A stretch of 64,000 nucleotides of DNA from a virus, in the IMG/VR virus record IMGVR_UViG_3300021962_008382, positions 94,916 to 158,915 of that record; one strand, given 5' to 3'. The translations under genes were made by a program, and so were the position numbers. The notes under the pieces are model-generated. The model saw only the letters and a program-made list of their open reading frames with translations. It did no database searches and was not told the DNA's origin. The stretch's first letter is position 1. The number at the start of each line of letters is the position of its first letter. This document shows positions 46,961 through 54,997 of this stretch, in pieces.

Positions 46961-47967
46961 GCTATAAACCTCGCTTGTGCAGTAAGACCACTAAATGTAT
47001 TGTTTTTAATAATATTAAAAATATTTTTATCTGCTTGTATCATCTGATTTATATCTTTTTGTTCTAATGTTTGCGGCCAGATTACAACACTAAAACCTTT
47101 ATCTATATTTTTTTTAATGATAGCACATACTTCTTTATTTCTAGGCTGATTATCGAACACAAGCACTAGTTTATCTTTACTTATACCTAAGCTGCCTACT
47201 TTATCAAAAGAAGTTCCGTTAGCTGCAATTGCATTATCCAAAAACAAGCTATCAATAGGGCCTTCAACGCAATATACGGTCTTATTCTTATTTACTTTAT
47301 TTAAGTTAAATATTAACGGGTCATCTTCTTTAATTTTAATTGTTATGTAACGTAAAGCTTCACCTCTAATAGCTCTGCAGGTTACTCCTGAGAGTTGTAA
47401 TTGCTCATTATAAAACGGAAATACTAACCGAGGCTCTTCCCCTACAATACTTTCTTTATATTTACTATTAAGCTGTACAATATCTTTTATATTAGGTATG
47501 AAGTAGATGTCTTGATAACGACCCTCAGGTATTTTTCTTTCTTTACAGTACTGAATCGCTTCGTGATCATCGGGTAGTCTATCTAATCGTTCTAATAATG
47601 AGTCAAGAAGTGAATCTGGTTTAGGTTGAGTAAATACAGGTTGAGCAAAAACAGCACTTATATTATTAGCTTGAGTATTAACGGTTTTACCTTCCGAATA
47701 TTTCTCTACAACGTATTGAGAATAAAGCTGAGAGTCAAGTTGTTTTAAGAAGGTACTAAACGCCATACTGCAATCGCAATTATGACATTTATATCTGAGA
47801 TCGTTTTTCTTATTAAAGAAGTAACCGCGTGCTTTGCGTACATTCTTAAGAGAATCCCCGCATATAACACATCTACAATTATAAAGATTATCAGACTTCT
47901 TCTTGAATAGAGGAAGTCGGTTACTTATTAGAGAAAGATACTTCTGATCAAGATACAATGACATCAT
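46933..47967 (-). CDS. 61: DNA primase gp61
   Basis: A 344-residue DnaG-type primase. The N-terminal zinc ribbon is YNCRCVICGDSLKNVRKARG with Cys33/Cys36, then RYKCHNCDCSMAF with Cys61/Cys64. The TOPRIM domain includes NKTVYCVEGPIDSLFLDNAI with the catalytic Glu, and LGISKDKLVLVFDNQPRNKE with the Asp strand. In T4, gp61 makes pentanucleotide primers with helicase gp41, which is encoded here at 60448. Length is close to T4 gp61 (342). Confidence 0.88.
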   Translation of the reverse strand: MMSLYLDQKYLSLISNRLPLFKKKSDNLYNCRCVICGDSLKNVRKARGYFFNKKNDLRYKCHNCDCSMAFSTFLKQLDSQLYSQYVVEKYSEGKTVNTQANNISAVFAQPVFTQPKPDSLLDSLLERLDRLPDDHEAIQYCKERKIPEGRYQDIYFIPNIKDIVQLNSKYKESIVGEEPRLVFPFYNEQLQLSGVTCRAIRGEALRYITIKIKEDDPLIFNLNKVNKNKTVYCVEGPIDSLFLDNAIAANGTSFDKVGSLGISKDKLVLVFDNQPRNKEVCAIIKKNIDKGFSVVIWPQTLEQKDINQMIQADKNIFNIIKNNTFSGLTAQARFIAWKRCMNTM

Positions 47968-48015
47968 ACACTCCTATAAGTGTATTGTATGCTACTGTAT
48001 GCTAATAATCAACTA

Positions 48016-48381
48016 CTATTGTAATAAAACGGAAAAATCTACCAGAGCAAATACATAACCTAAAACAGCTGCTGTTACGGTAGCTCCCCCGACCAGCATC
48101 CATTTCCACCGATTTAGCTCTTCGATCTGATCGTGAATAACTTTGTGCTGAGCCGTACTTGAAGCAGTCTGCTCATCTAATTTTTGTATTAACTTCTCGT
48201 GCTTATTATCTAATTCCAACCTGAAATCATCTCGTAGCTCACTAATACGGTGATGTAGAACTGCGTAACTAGAGTCTACTTTTTGCTCTAATTTAGTTAC
48301 ATTGGAAGTTATATTATCTACTTGAGATTCTAAAACTGAGACTCTCGACAGAGTAGACTCTTTAGCATTTCTTGTTGACAT
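48016..48381 (-). CDS. Coiled-coil protein with C-terminal membrane anchor
   Basis: 121 residues from the ATG at 48381 (GGAA 7 nt upstream); a GTG at 48393 overlapping the previous stop is the alternative. Residues about 5-90 are one long coiled coil (SRVSVLESQVDNITSNVTKL, EQKVDSSYAVLHHRISELRD). A C-terminal hydrophobic helix WMLVGGATVTAAVLGYVFAL would insert in the inner membrane. This resembles small phage proteins linked to lysis timing or membrane attachment, but no family is recognised. It is last of the late virion block. Confidence 0.6.
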   Translation of the reverse strand: MSTRNAKESTLSRVSVLESQVDNITSNVTKLEQKVDSSYAVLHHRISELRDDFRLELDNKHEKLIQKLDEQTASSTAQHKVIHDQIEELNRWKWMLVGGATVTAAVLGYVFALVDFSVLLQ

Positions 48382-48392
48382 CGACGCTTCCA

Positions 48393-48626
48393 CTATTTTT
48401 TCTTGTTCTTTCTTGGCTTACGGGGTTTCTTAATATCGATGGGCTGTAATACGGGTTCGTTTATTCTAATAAGAGGTGTATCATCTAAACGAAATGTAGA
48501 TTCGTGAGTAGTAGTTATAGGTTCTGGCACTTCTGGGATAATTGGTAAAGGAGATTCTTCAGCTGAACATTTTGCTGGTGGTTCCGGTTTACTCCCTATT
48601 AAGAATTTTAATAACATACCAATCAT
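48393..48626 (-). CDS. Small Pro-rich protein
   Basis: Seventy-seven residues. A short hydrophobic start (MIGMLLKFLIGSKPEPPAKC) is followed by a Pro/Glu/Thr-rich middle (SPLPIIPEVPEPITTTHEST) and a very basic end (IKKPRKPRKNKKK). Probably disordered apart from the N-terminal helix. Overlaps the upstream gene by 4 nt. Function unknown; the basic tail could touch DNA or membrane. Confidence 0.55.
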   Translation of the reverse strand: MIGMLLKFLIGSKPEPPAKCSAEESPLPIIPEVPEPITTTHESTFRLDDTPLIRINEPVLQPIDIKKPRKPRKNKKK

Positions 48627-49150
48627 GATTGTCCTCTCCGCTTCACTATTTTAATTTTCTTCTTTTTAACTCCTAATGTCTCAGGAGTAAAACCTGCAAT
48701 ACCTGGTGTTGCAGATGCATTGTTAGCTGGTACTTCTTCTATAAAGTATTTAAATGTCAGAAATCGTTTATTATTTATAGTTTCTGTTACGAAATTTAAT
48801 TCTTCAGATAAATTTTGGTTTTGTCTATCAAAAAATCTGGCCTCTAAATCAATAACTTCAGTCTTATCTTCTAGGTGTTCTTTTATTAGAGATAAAGCAG
48901 CAGCAAAAGATAGAAGCTTTTTATTTTCTAGAGGTACTTTTTCTATTATTTTTTTCAGACGATATACCATTCTATGAAGAAGGGTATATGATTCTCTTTC
49001 TTGAATTGTATTAAGTGAACTCATCTTTTTGAGTTCATGACCTTTTTTATCTATAATCCCTAAACGATAAGCATCAGTTTCTTCAAATGGCGTAACTAGC
49101 ATTCGAAGAATGCGGTAAGCAATAAGAGAGTCTATGAATTTAGTAGCCAT
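48623..49150 (-). CDS. Conserved marine T4-like structural-region protein
   Basis: A 175-residue protein. The N-terminal half (KFIDSLIAYRILRMLVTPFE, TDAYRLGIIDKKGHELKKMS, ERESYTLLHRMVYRLKKIIE) is strongly conserved in marine T4-like phages, where it is found beside virion genes. It is helical and soluble with no catalytic motif. The C-terminus is Ala/Pro-rich then basic (GVKKKKIKIVKRRGQS), a feature of head-internal proteins. It overlaps its downstream neighbour by 4 nt and the upstream gene by 1 nt. Confidence 0.6.
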   Translation of the reverse strand: MATKFIDSLIAYRILRMLVTPFEETDAYRLGIIDKKGHELKKMSSLNTIQERESYTLLHRMVYRLKKIIEKVPLENKKLLSFAAALSLIKEHLEDKTEVIDLEARFFDRQNQNLSEELNFVTETINNKRFLTFKYFIEEVPANNASATPGIAGFTPETLGVKKKKIKIVKRRGQS

Positions 49151-49530
49151 TATAGTTTAGAAAGTTTTTCCAGAATATTTTGATCTATAGGTATGTCATA
49201 CCCAGGGGTATCATATATTACTAAACCTATTGGCATATAATTTAAAAATACTAAAAAGGTTTTAAGCTGAGTCCAGAATTTTTTTTCTATCTTAAAGAAT
49301 AACATTCTAGTAGCTGCATCAACACCGAACAAATTATAAAGAACAACAATATGATTTATAATTAATCTTTCTTTAAGCTCATCACCTGCATCATACTTTC
49401 TAAATAAGCGCTTTAAATATCTAAATCGCTTTAAATCGTCTATAAATTCGGATGTACCTTTGCATGTAGGATTATCATAATACTTCATTGCATATAGAAC
49501 AAAATTTTCTTCAGTGAGTTCACGATTCAT
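49150..49530 (-). CDS. Conserved small protein of the virion block
   Basis: 126 residues from the ATG at 49530, directly after the previous stop (TAATTATG). A longer reading from 49569 would overlap 37 nt. MNRELTEENFVLYAMKYYDN, PTCKGTSEFIDDLKRFRYLK, RLFRKYDAGDELKERLIINH and FKIEKKFWTQLKTFLVFLNY are conserved in marine T4-like phages. Probably a helical head or neck-associated protein; no function assigned. Confidence 0.6.
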   Translation of the reverse strand: MNRELTEENFVLYAMKYYDNPTCKGTSEFIDDLKRFRYLKRLFRKYDAGDELKERLIINHIVVLYNLFGVDAATRMLFFKIEKKFWTQLKTFLVFLNYMPIGLVIYDTPGYDIPIDQNILEKLSKL

Positions 49531-49532
49531 AA

Positions 49533-49970
49533 TTAAGTAATACTTGCGGTTCCCCCTATAACGAACCATTTACTATTAGTATATAATAGCGTGGCAGTAT
49601 CACCTACTGCGTTAAAAGATACGTTAGCACCAGCTGCAATATTAGATGAGATGGTGTAGGTTCCACCAGCTGCAGAGATCATAGTAATGATTTTAATTTG
49701 ATTTGTCTTAGTAGCATTTGGAATAGTTATCGTACCATTAGCTGCTGAAACAGTAAGATGTGTAACTGGTTTAGTAAGATCTATAATACCAGGAGAGGCA
49801 AGAAGCTGAACTGTAGAGTCAAGAGAAACATTACCTTTCAAAACAGGATCAAACAGGTTTTCAAACAATACAGACGCATTCGCTTTCTTCGAAGAATTAG
49901 CCTGTACAACATACAGTAAATCGCTGCGTCCAACGTTGGACGCAGCGGTTAGTTCACTTAACTTACTCAT
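49533..49970 (-). CDS. Small beta-rich virion protein
   Basis: A 145-residue protein. LSELTAASNVGRSDLLYVVQ, then VSAANGTITIPNATKTNQIK, SAAGGTYTISSNIAAGANVS and a final TLLYTNSKWFVIGGTASIT. The first part resembles the attachment segment of phage fibre/neck proteins and the second a C-terminal beta cap with the sequence pattern W-x-V-I-G-G. It probably decorates the capsid or neck. It is followed after 2 nt by the next gene. Confidence 0.6.
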   Translation of the reverse strand: MSKLSELTAASNVGRSDLLYVVQANSSKKANASVLFENLFDPVLKGNVSLDSTVQLLASPGIIDLTKPVTHLTVSAANGTITIPNATKTNQIKIITMISAAGGTYTISSNIAAGANVSFNAVGDTATLLYTNSKWFVIGGTASIT

Positions 49971-49983
49971 CTATAATACCGTA

Positions 49984-50778
49984 TTAGTCAGGGAAAACAG
50001 TATCTTCAAAGTCACCTGCAGTACCAGCTGTAAAGTTCTTAGACATTGCAACTAGTACTTCTGACTTCTTACGAACTGAACCATTAGCATCTATATAGGT
50101 TGTAAAGTGTGTCCAACCTGTATGAGAGGCATTTGATACACCTGTACCGGAGGTAAACGAAATATCAGCTGTAGCGTTTTGTGTAGGAACAGCGGCACCA
50201 GTTGTAGCAATCGTCACTGTGGTGTTAGCTTGAACCTCAGCTGTGTATCCTGCACCGGCGTTAGTGATAGTAAAGCTTGTTACGTTGGCACCAGTATAAT
50301 TAATAGTAGCGGTAGCATTTACAGTTGGCTGTGAAGCACCGGATGTTGAAATAGTCGCTGTAGTATTGGCTTTTGCAGCAGTTGTGTAGTTACCTGCAAC
50401 GTTAGCTGTAAGCGCAGATACTCTAGAAGTCTTCATTTCTGAAGAATCTACACCGTAGATGTTTTCAATGTTATAAACATTGCTTTCTCTACCAGCACGA
50501 CCGGAGTAAACAGTAACGTTACCACCAACATACTTAGGGCCTTGCTGAAGGTATGCTGTAGCTCCAGAGACAGCTGAAAACCCTGCTCTCGTTAAGAACA
50601 AGTTTGTATTAGATACAACATTGCTTACTTGATATTTGCGACCGGAAATAAGCAGGTAGTCTCCGTCTTTTACATTTGAAGTAAAATAGGTTGAGGAACC
50701 TACTACATTAGCATTAGCTGTATACAGTGTCACTGTACCGGCTATAGCAACATTATCTGTATAACCCCATGAAGACAT
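49984..50778 (-). CDS. Virion structural protein with GxGY-type repeat
   Basis: A 264-residue protein. The N-terminal 90 residues (SSWGYTDNVAIAGTVTLYTA, GSSTYFTSNVKDGDYLLISG, YLQQGPKYV) and C-terminal part (ASHTGWTHFTTYIDANGSVR, SEVLVAMSKNF) are conserved in marine T4-like phages as a structural protein. Between residues about 130 and 210 two copies of ANTTATISTSGASQPTVNAT / ANTTVTIATTGAAVPTQNAT flank a GAGYT turn. That module type also occurs in the gp8-like protein. The exact virion position is unknown. Confidence 0.6.
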   Translation of the reverse strand: MSSWGYTDNVAIAGTVTLYTANANVVGSSTYFTSNVKDGDYLLISGRKYQVSNVVSNTNLFLTRAGFSAVSGATAYLQQGPKYVGGNVTVYSGRAGRESNVYNIENIYGVDSSEMKTSRVSALTANVAGNYTTAAKANTTATISTSGASQPTVNATATINYTGANVTSFTITNAGAGYTAEVQANTTVTIATTGAAVPTQNATADISFTSGTGVSNASHTGWTHFTTYIDANGSVRKKSEVLVAMSKNFTAGTAGDFEDTVFPD

Positions 50779-50793
50779 TTAGTTTCTCCTTAA

Positions 50794-51693
50794 TTATTCC
50801 CCAGCAGAAACCGTGCTGCTGGAGTGAATATATCTATAGTGATTTCCGGAGTCTTTATCTTTTACGATATACTCCACGTAGATATCACCGCTTTCGGTAT
50901 TATATTTAGGCTCTGAAACTTCGTGACCTTCGTTTACAAGGGTGTCGATCTTCTGATCAACAGCGTCTTCTAAAGCAGCTAATTCAATAAAAGCATTGTT
51001 CTGAACATTATAAGACTCATTAGCAATGTTAATTGCTTCTTCCTCTCCTACTAACCGCTTTGCAGCAAGAAGATGTTCGGAAAAGGAGTAACGATCTTTT
51101 GGTTCGAAGTTATTCACTACTAATACGCTTTCGCTATATTGTACTGATTCTTCCATATCGTCTTTTTTAGTAGAAGCCATTCCTTTAGTGGCCCCTGACT
51201 GAGACATGTGTTTCTTAGCTGCAGATTTAGCTAGTCTTTCTTGTTCTTTATTTTTCTTGGCGATCTTTTCTGCGGCAGCTTTAATCATAGGAAGACGCTT
51301 AGCTTTCAACTCTGCCGAAGCTGCTTCTTCGATATCATCTTTCTTTGTAGATGCCATTCCTTTTGTAGCACCTGATTGAGACATATGCTTCTTAGCTGCA
51401 GACTTAGCTAGTCTTTCTTGCTCTTTATTTTTCTTAGCAATCTTTTCAGCAGCTGCTTTAATCATAGGTAGACGCTTAGCTTTGAGCTCCGCTGACACGG
51501 CTTCTACCATATCAACTTCTTCTTTCATCTTAGCTTTTTTACCGGTACGAAGCATCTCAAAATCTTTTGATGTGAGTTCATCCTTTTCTGGTTCGTGAAC
51601 ATCTAGCTTCTGCTGATTAGGGTGTTTAATCTTACCTTCTAAAACTTCGCGAGCTGCATTTTGTAGTGATTTGGAAATTGATTTCATATCCAT
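50794..51693 (-). CDS. Head-internal/scaffold-like protein with 59-residue tandem repeat
   Basis: A 299-residue, very charged protein. Residues 66-121 and 125-180 are nearly identical 59-residue-period units (SAELKAKRLPMIKAAAEKIA, KKNKEQERLAKSAAKKHMSQ, SGATKGMASTKKDD). The N-terminal 60 residues are helical (SKSLQNAAREVLEGKIKHP) and the C-terminal 120 form a mixed domain (DRYSFSEHLLAAKRLVGEEE, GDIYVEYIVKDKDSGNHYRY). Ala/Lys/Glu-rich, helical, repetitive composition suggests a prohead core or packaged internal protein (inferred). It lies in the late block with other basic proteins. Confidence 0.55.
   Translation of the reverse strand: MDMKSISKSLQNAAREVLEGKIKHPNQQKLDVHEPEKDELTSKDFEMLRTGKKAKMKEEVDMVEAVSAELKAKRLPMIKAAAEKIAKKNKEQERLAKSAAKKHMSQSGATKGMASTKKDDIEEAASAELKAKRLPMIKAAAEKIAKKNKEQERLAKSAAKKHMSQSGATKGMASTKKDDMEESVQYSESVLVVNNFEPKDRYSFSEHLLAAKRLVGEEEAINIANESYNVQNNAFIELAALEDAVDQKIDTLVNEGHEVSEPKYNTESGDIYVEYIVKDKDSGNHYRYIHSSSTVSAGE
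51157..51510 (-). repeat. 177-bp tandem duplication
   Basis: Two in-frame 177-bp copies inside the 50794-51693 gene. The encoded 59-residue units are nearly identical, whereas the DNA differs at many third codon positions (compare GTGGCCCCTGACTGAGAC with GTAGCACCTGATTGAGAC). This implies an older duplication held by selection on the protein. Confidence 0.85.
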
Positions 51694-51724
51694 TTTGTTA
51701 TACCTTATTTTAGTTAAATTAAAA

Positions 51725-52264
51725 TTACCATTGACGACAAGACCAGTATCTCGCTTTAGTTCTTGGACCAGGGTTATCGCAATTATGTCTAGCTCTAAAA
51801 GATCGTCTTCTAGCAGGAATATTCTTTTTAATTGTCATGTTAGGATCACCGAAGTTAACTTTTACAACATTACCTTTTTCGTTCTTTACATAAACAGCTC
51901 GCTTTTTAGGACCACCTGGGGTAAGGAAAGGTTTACCGAGACTAACTCTTCTTTTCTCTTCCCCTTCTAACAAATAAGCTTCTTCTACAGGTTCGCCCCA
52001 ATCTTCATACTGTTCATTCCCGGTAACCTCGAATACATCTTCTACTGAACCATATTCGGCATCTTCACAATCTTCACAGCACGCTTCTTCCTTCATTGCC
52101 GCCATATTATCCACAAGGTTGGGATAGGGTCTTCCAGCAGCTTTAGCCCGGCGCTTTGCTTCTGCTTTTTGTCCAGGCGACATTGACCCTTTGGTTTTTT
52201 TAGGGTTAGGCTGATCCCATACTGCTTCTAGTAAATCTTGTCTTAGGGTTTTTAAATTTTTCAT
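51725..52264 (-). CDS. Conserved phage protein with Cys-rich C-terminal motif
   Basis: A 179-residue protein. N-terminus KTLRQDLLEAVWDQPNPKKT, then GSMSPGQKAEAKRRAKAAGR, an acidic middle (EEACCEDCEDAEYGSVEDVF). The strongly conserved C-terminal domain is LGKPFLTPGGPKKRAVYVKN, VVKVNFGDPNMTIKK, SFRARHNCDNPGPRTKARYW, SCRQW. The latter is shared by proteins of many unrelated phages (I recall DUF5872) and is thought to be virion-linked; function unknown. Overlaps its downstream partner in transcription order by 4 nt. Confidence 0.65.
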   Translation of the reverse strand: MKNLKTLRQDLLEAVWDQPNPKKTKGSMSPGQKAEAKRRAKAAGRPYPNLVDNMAAMKEEACCEDCEDAEYGSVEDVFEVTGNEQYEDWGEPVEEAYLLEGEEKRRVSLGKPFLTPGGPKKRAVYVKNEKGNVVKVNFGDPNMTIKKNIPARRRSFRARHNCDNPGPRTKARYWSCRQW

Positions 52265-52491
52265 ACTACTTTAATTGCTAATTTAACTACCTTCGCTGCC
52301 CAGTTACGAGTTGCTTCGTCTTTAGCTTTTTTACTAGCTTCTAGAGTAGCAAAAACTTCTTCTACAAGCTCTTCTTTTTCTTTTACAGTTATAGTGCCAT
52401 CTTTATAGTCGTCAAGAATACCTTGAAGCTCGCGTGCAAGGTCTCCTCTTATGGATTTTTCTTGCAAATAAGGTGTTAGTTCATCTACCAT
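52261..52491 (-). CDS. Small helical hypothetical protein
   Basis: Seventy-six residues, mostly helix: ELTPYLQEKSIRGDLARELQ, GILDDYKDGTITVKEKEELV, ASKKAKDEATRNWAAKVVKL. No family recognised and no membrane segment. The ATG overlaps the upstream lipoprotein stop by 7 nt and its stop overlaps the next ATG, so it is part of the coupled late block. Confidence 0.6.
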   Translation of the reverse strand: MVDELTPYLQEKSIRGDLARELQGILDDYKDGTITVKEKEELVEEVFATLEASKKAKDEATRNWAAKVVKLAIKVV

Positions 52492-52862
52492 CTTGTACTC
52501 CAGGCTTGTCTAAGCACATCCATTCTTGTCTTACTTAGATTCAGCCAGCGATTACATGCACCTTCTGATGCCGTTTCAGCTTTTTCTAAGTTTACCATTA
52601 TAGCTTCTGTATTTTCTATCTGCGGATCTTTTTTAAATAACGCGTATCTGTGTAGCCATTGGGCGTCCATTACCGCTTCTTCAAAATTAGATTTATCTAT
52701 ACAATCTATCTTTTCTAATGAAACATCTAAATCTATAAAACCAGCTACCATTGCCGGATCATGTTTTCTAGGAATCATAGACTTTACTTTATCTAGCGGT
52801 GCTTTTACCGAAGCACAGCCAATCATTAGTATTATCAATGAACCAAGAACAAAGCGTTTCAT
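52485..52862 (-). CDS. Phage lipoprotein
   Basis: A 125-residue predicted lipoprotein. Signal peptide MKRFVLGSLIILMIGCASVK with lipobox MIGC, mature Cys16. The rest (MIPRKHDPAMVAGFIDLDVS, EKIDCIDKSNFEEAVMDAQW, LHRYALFKKDPQIENTEA) is a small helical domain with two more cysteines. It probably sits in the inner or outer membrane; superinfection exclusion or lysis assistance are possible roles without direct evidence. It follows the 52864-53643 gene by 1 nt. Confidence 0.65.
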   Translation of the reverse strand: MKRFVLGSLIILMIGCASVKAPLDKVKSMIPRKHDPAMVAGFIDLDVSLEKIDCIDKSNFEEAVMDAQWLHRYALFKKDPQIENTEAIMVNLEKAETASEGACNRWLNLSKTRMDVLRQAWSTRW

Positions 52863-52863
52863 T

Positions 52864-53643
52864 TTATTTTTTAGATCTATATCCCGCCAGTCTTTTTTGC
52901 TCGATCGATCTTAACTTAGGCAGCATACGATTTACAATAGTATTCTGCATATATTTCATTCTTTGAACTTGCTGTTCAATACGATCTTTTTCTGCAGCAG
53001 ATAAAGATGCTTTATCTCTCCCGCGAAGCAGTCTTCTGTATACGGCATTTCTAGCTGCTACAATAGCTCGCTTTTTTAATACTTGTGTTGAAGATGCCCG
53101 ACGTAATTTAATATTTCGAGCTACTGTTCGCTTAGGTTTCTGTCTTTTAAACGATTGACGTTTTCTTAAACGAGACTGTGCAGTTAATCTTTCTTCTAAA
53201 TATTCTTCCTCAACAATCTCTTCGTCGTCGTAAAGATCTACAATATCTTCCCACTCGATACTTTCTACTATTTCATCAATATTAATATCTTCTTGTTCAT
53301 CTAAAACAAAATTGGAAAAGCTTACTAGCTTAGATTCTTCTACCTCACCCATATCAGCCTTAGGTACATGAGCGTAAGGTAAGTCTGCAATGGTTGAATC
53401 TTTATGCCCATGGAGTTTGAGAAGATCTTCTGTATGAACTTGCATATATGGCTGATGTTTATCTAACACACCGAGTGTCTGTAAAGCATCATGAGCTCTG
53501 CTCATATGATAACTAAAATCATGAAGCATAGTATTTGTAGCCATGCCTTTTTCCATTGCAGCTTTTTTTACTGAAAGATAGTTATCAGTAGCTTCTAAAG
53601 CTGTCTTAAGAAGTTCGTGCTGCTGTAAAATTTCTGTATTCAT
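52864..53643 (-). CDS. Head-internal-like protein with basic C-terminal domain
   Basis: A 259-residue protein. Residues 1-75 form a helical domain (TALEATDNYLSVKKAAMEKG, HDFSYHMSRAHDALQTLGVL). The middle is very acidic (DINIDEIVESIEWEDIVDLY, DDEEIVEEEYLEE). Residues 150-259 are strongly basic and match a C-terminal module common in marine T4-like phages (KKRAIVAARNAVYRRLLRGR, DKASLSAAEKDRIEQQVQRM). The acid-then-basic layout suggests proteolytic maturation and packaging with DNA, as for T4 internal proteins (inferred). It overlaps the Dps-like gene by 4 nt. Confidence 0.6.
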   Translation of the reverse strand: MNTEILQQHELLKTALEATDNYLSVKKAAMEKGMATNTMLHDFSYHMSRAHDALQTLGVLDKHQPYMQVHTEDLLKLHGHKDSTIADLPYAHVPKADMGEVEESKLVSFSNFVLDEQEDINIDEIVESIEWEDIVDLYDDEEIVEEEYLEERLTAQSRLRKRQSFKRQKPKRTVARNIKLRRASSTQVLKKRAIVAARNAVYRRLLRGRDKASLSAAEKDRIEQQVQRMKYMQNTIVNRMLPKLRSIEQKRLAGYRSKK

Positions 53644-54071
53644 TTAGTAAAGGACCTCAGCATCCACGCATGCTTTTCGTGTTCGCTAATTATATCTTGT
53701 AACTTGTTTGATATTCCGAATTCAGACGACTTCTCAGCAGAATCATACGCATTATAGAGAGCGGCCAGATAGGTTGAATTGTCGTTATAGAGATTTTTTA
53801 TCATAGTCGAGCTATTAGGAATAACATCTGTTGATTCTTCCATGGTCTTGAGCTCCATTACTCTACCTAGCGAAACAGGAGCATATACATCTAAAGTTCT
53901 AATTAATTCGGCAATAATATCAGTATTGTTCCAGACGCTTTTATAAAAGTTACCTAAGAATTCATGATACTGTTGAAAATCTGGGCCTTCGACATTCCAA
54001 TGATATGAATGAGCCTTAAAATATATAACAAAGGTATCAGATAAAAGATTTTTAAGAATATCAGCTAGCAT
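53640..54071 (-). CDS. dps: Dps-like ferritin
   Basis: A 143-residue Dps/ferritin-family protein. KAHSYHWNVEGPDFQQYHEF, then WNNTDIIAELIRTLD, places His24, His36, Asp51 and Glu55 with the same spacing as the ferroxidase residues His51, His63, Asp78 and Glu82 of E. coli Dps. The position equivalent to Asp67 is Gly40. A C-terminal helix DIISEHEKHAWMLRSFTK is the standard Dps ending. There is no Lys-rich DNA-binding tail. It could store iron or detoxify peroxide in the infected cell, or be packaged, since it lies between late virion genes. Confidence 0.8.
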   Translation of the reverse strand: MLADILKNLLSDTFVIYFKAHSYHWNVEGPDFQQYHEFLGNFYKSVWNNTDIIAELIRTLDVYAPVSLGRVMELKTMEESTDVIPNSSTMIKNLYNDNSTYLAALYNAYDSAEKSSEFGISNKLQDIISEHEKHAWMLRSFTK

Positions 54072-54074
54072 AAT

Positions 54075-54971
54075 TTATTGATCCGTGTACTGCTTGAATC
54101 TCATTCTCTTGAGAAGACTTATAGGTGACATATTCATCGCTTTCGGATCAGGCTGCGGAAGTACTTCCCCTAATGGTTTTCCAGATCTAATATCTTCTAT
54201 ATGCTGCTTAAAAAGCTTATAAGCGCTTGGGCATGCATCCAGGTTTCTGGTTTGAATACCATCGAATTCAAGCTGCATAGAATCGTTCTCTTTTAAATTA
54301 TTTTTTTCACCCGGGGTTATTTTCTTCATTTTATTAACCCCTTCCTTCTCTCCCCACTGATACTTAGAAACTTTAAGATGTGGGTCATAAATCTCATTGG
54401 TTGTTAGAGACTTTTTAACGTGATTATATACTTCTTCTTTATGTTTATCTGAAAGCTTTGACATTAAACCGGATTTGAATTTTTCCTTATTACCTGCAAT
54501 TGCGTGCGAACGTAATTTAGTTCCGGACATTCCTTCGGCGCCTTCGGCGTCTGGGTCTCGGTGACCGGCGGACACGACTTTGATTGTTTTAAAGTTGTAT
54601 AGCGCTTTATCGTGTGTACCGTTATAGTGCTTGAGCTTATCTTCATATTCTTTTACCCTGTCTGAACCAGCTACCATTACTAGATGCTTATGACCTTCAT
54701 CATGAAGCTTCTTTGCAATGTGAAGCATAGAAGGCGTTTCTTTACTGGAAGCTGCTACATGCGCATCTGGATACGCATGTTTTATTAATTTAACTTTATG
54801 TTCGCCGGATAACGGGTTTTTCTTTGAATCTTGAGAATGAGATGTAAAAATATGAGCTGTAGTATCATGTTCTTTAGCGACAGACATAGTTTTATCGAAC
54901 AGTTTTTCATGTCCAATAGTTGGAGGGTTGTTCCTACCATATGTAAATACAGCTGTTTTTTCCTGAGCCAT
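54075..54971 (-). CDS. Cytidylyltransferase-like nucleotidyltransferase
   Basis: A 298-residue protein with an HIGH-type nucleotidyltransferase domain. YGRNNPPTIGHEKL (11-24) is the nucleotide-binding T-x-x-H motif. HLVMVAGSDRVKEYEDKL is the central strand. MSGTKLRSHA near residue 150 is the ISGTxxR-like motif that binds phosphate. The family includes NMN and phosphopantetheine adenylyltransferases; the substrate is unknown and the 120-residue C-terminal extension has no obvious domain. Homologues are common among marine T4-like late genes. A GATAAATA late promoter lies 28 nt upstream. Confidence 0.7.
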   Translation of the reverse strand: MAQEKTAVFTYGRNNPPTIGHEKLFDKTMSVAKEHDTTAHIFTSHSQDSKKNPLSGEHKVKLIKHAYPDAHVAASSKETPSMLHIAKKLHDEGHKHLVMVAGSDRVKEYEDKLKHYNGTHDKALYNFKTIKVVSAGHRDPDAEGAEGMSGTKLRSHAIAGNKEKFKSGLMSKLSDKHKEEVYNHVKKSLTTNEIYDPHLKVSKYQWGEKEGVNKMKKITPGEKNNLKENDSMQLEFDGIQTRNLDACPSAYKLFKQHIEDIRSGKPLGEVLPQPDPKAMNMSPISLLKRMRFKQYTDQ

Positions 54972-54997
54972 GTCTAATTTTTCAAGGTATTGACCAT

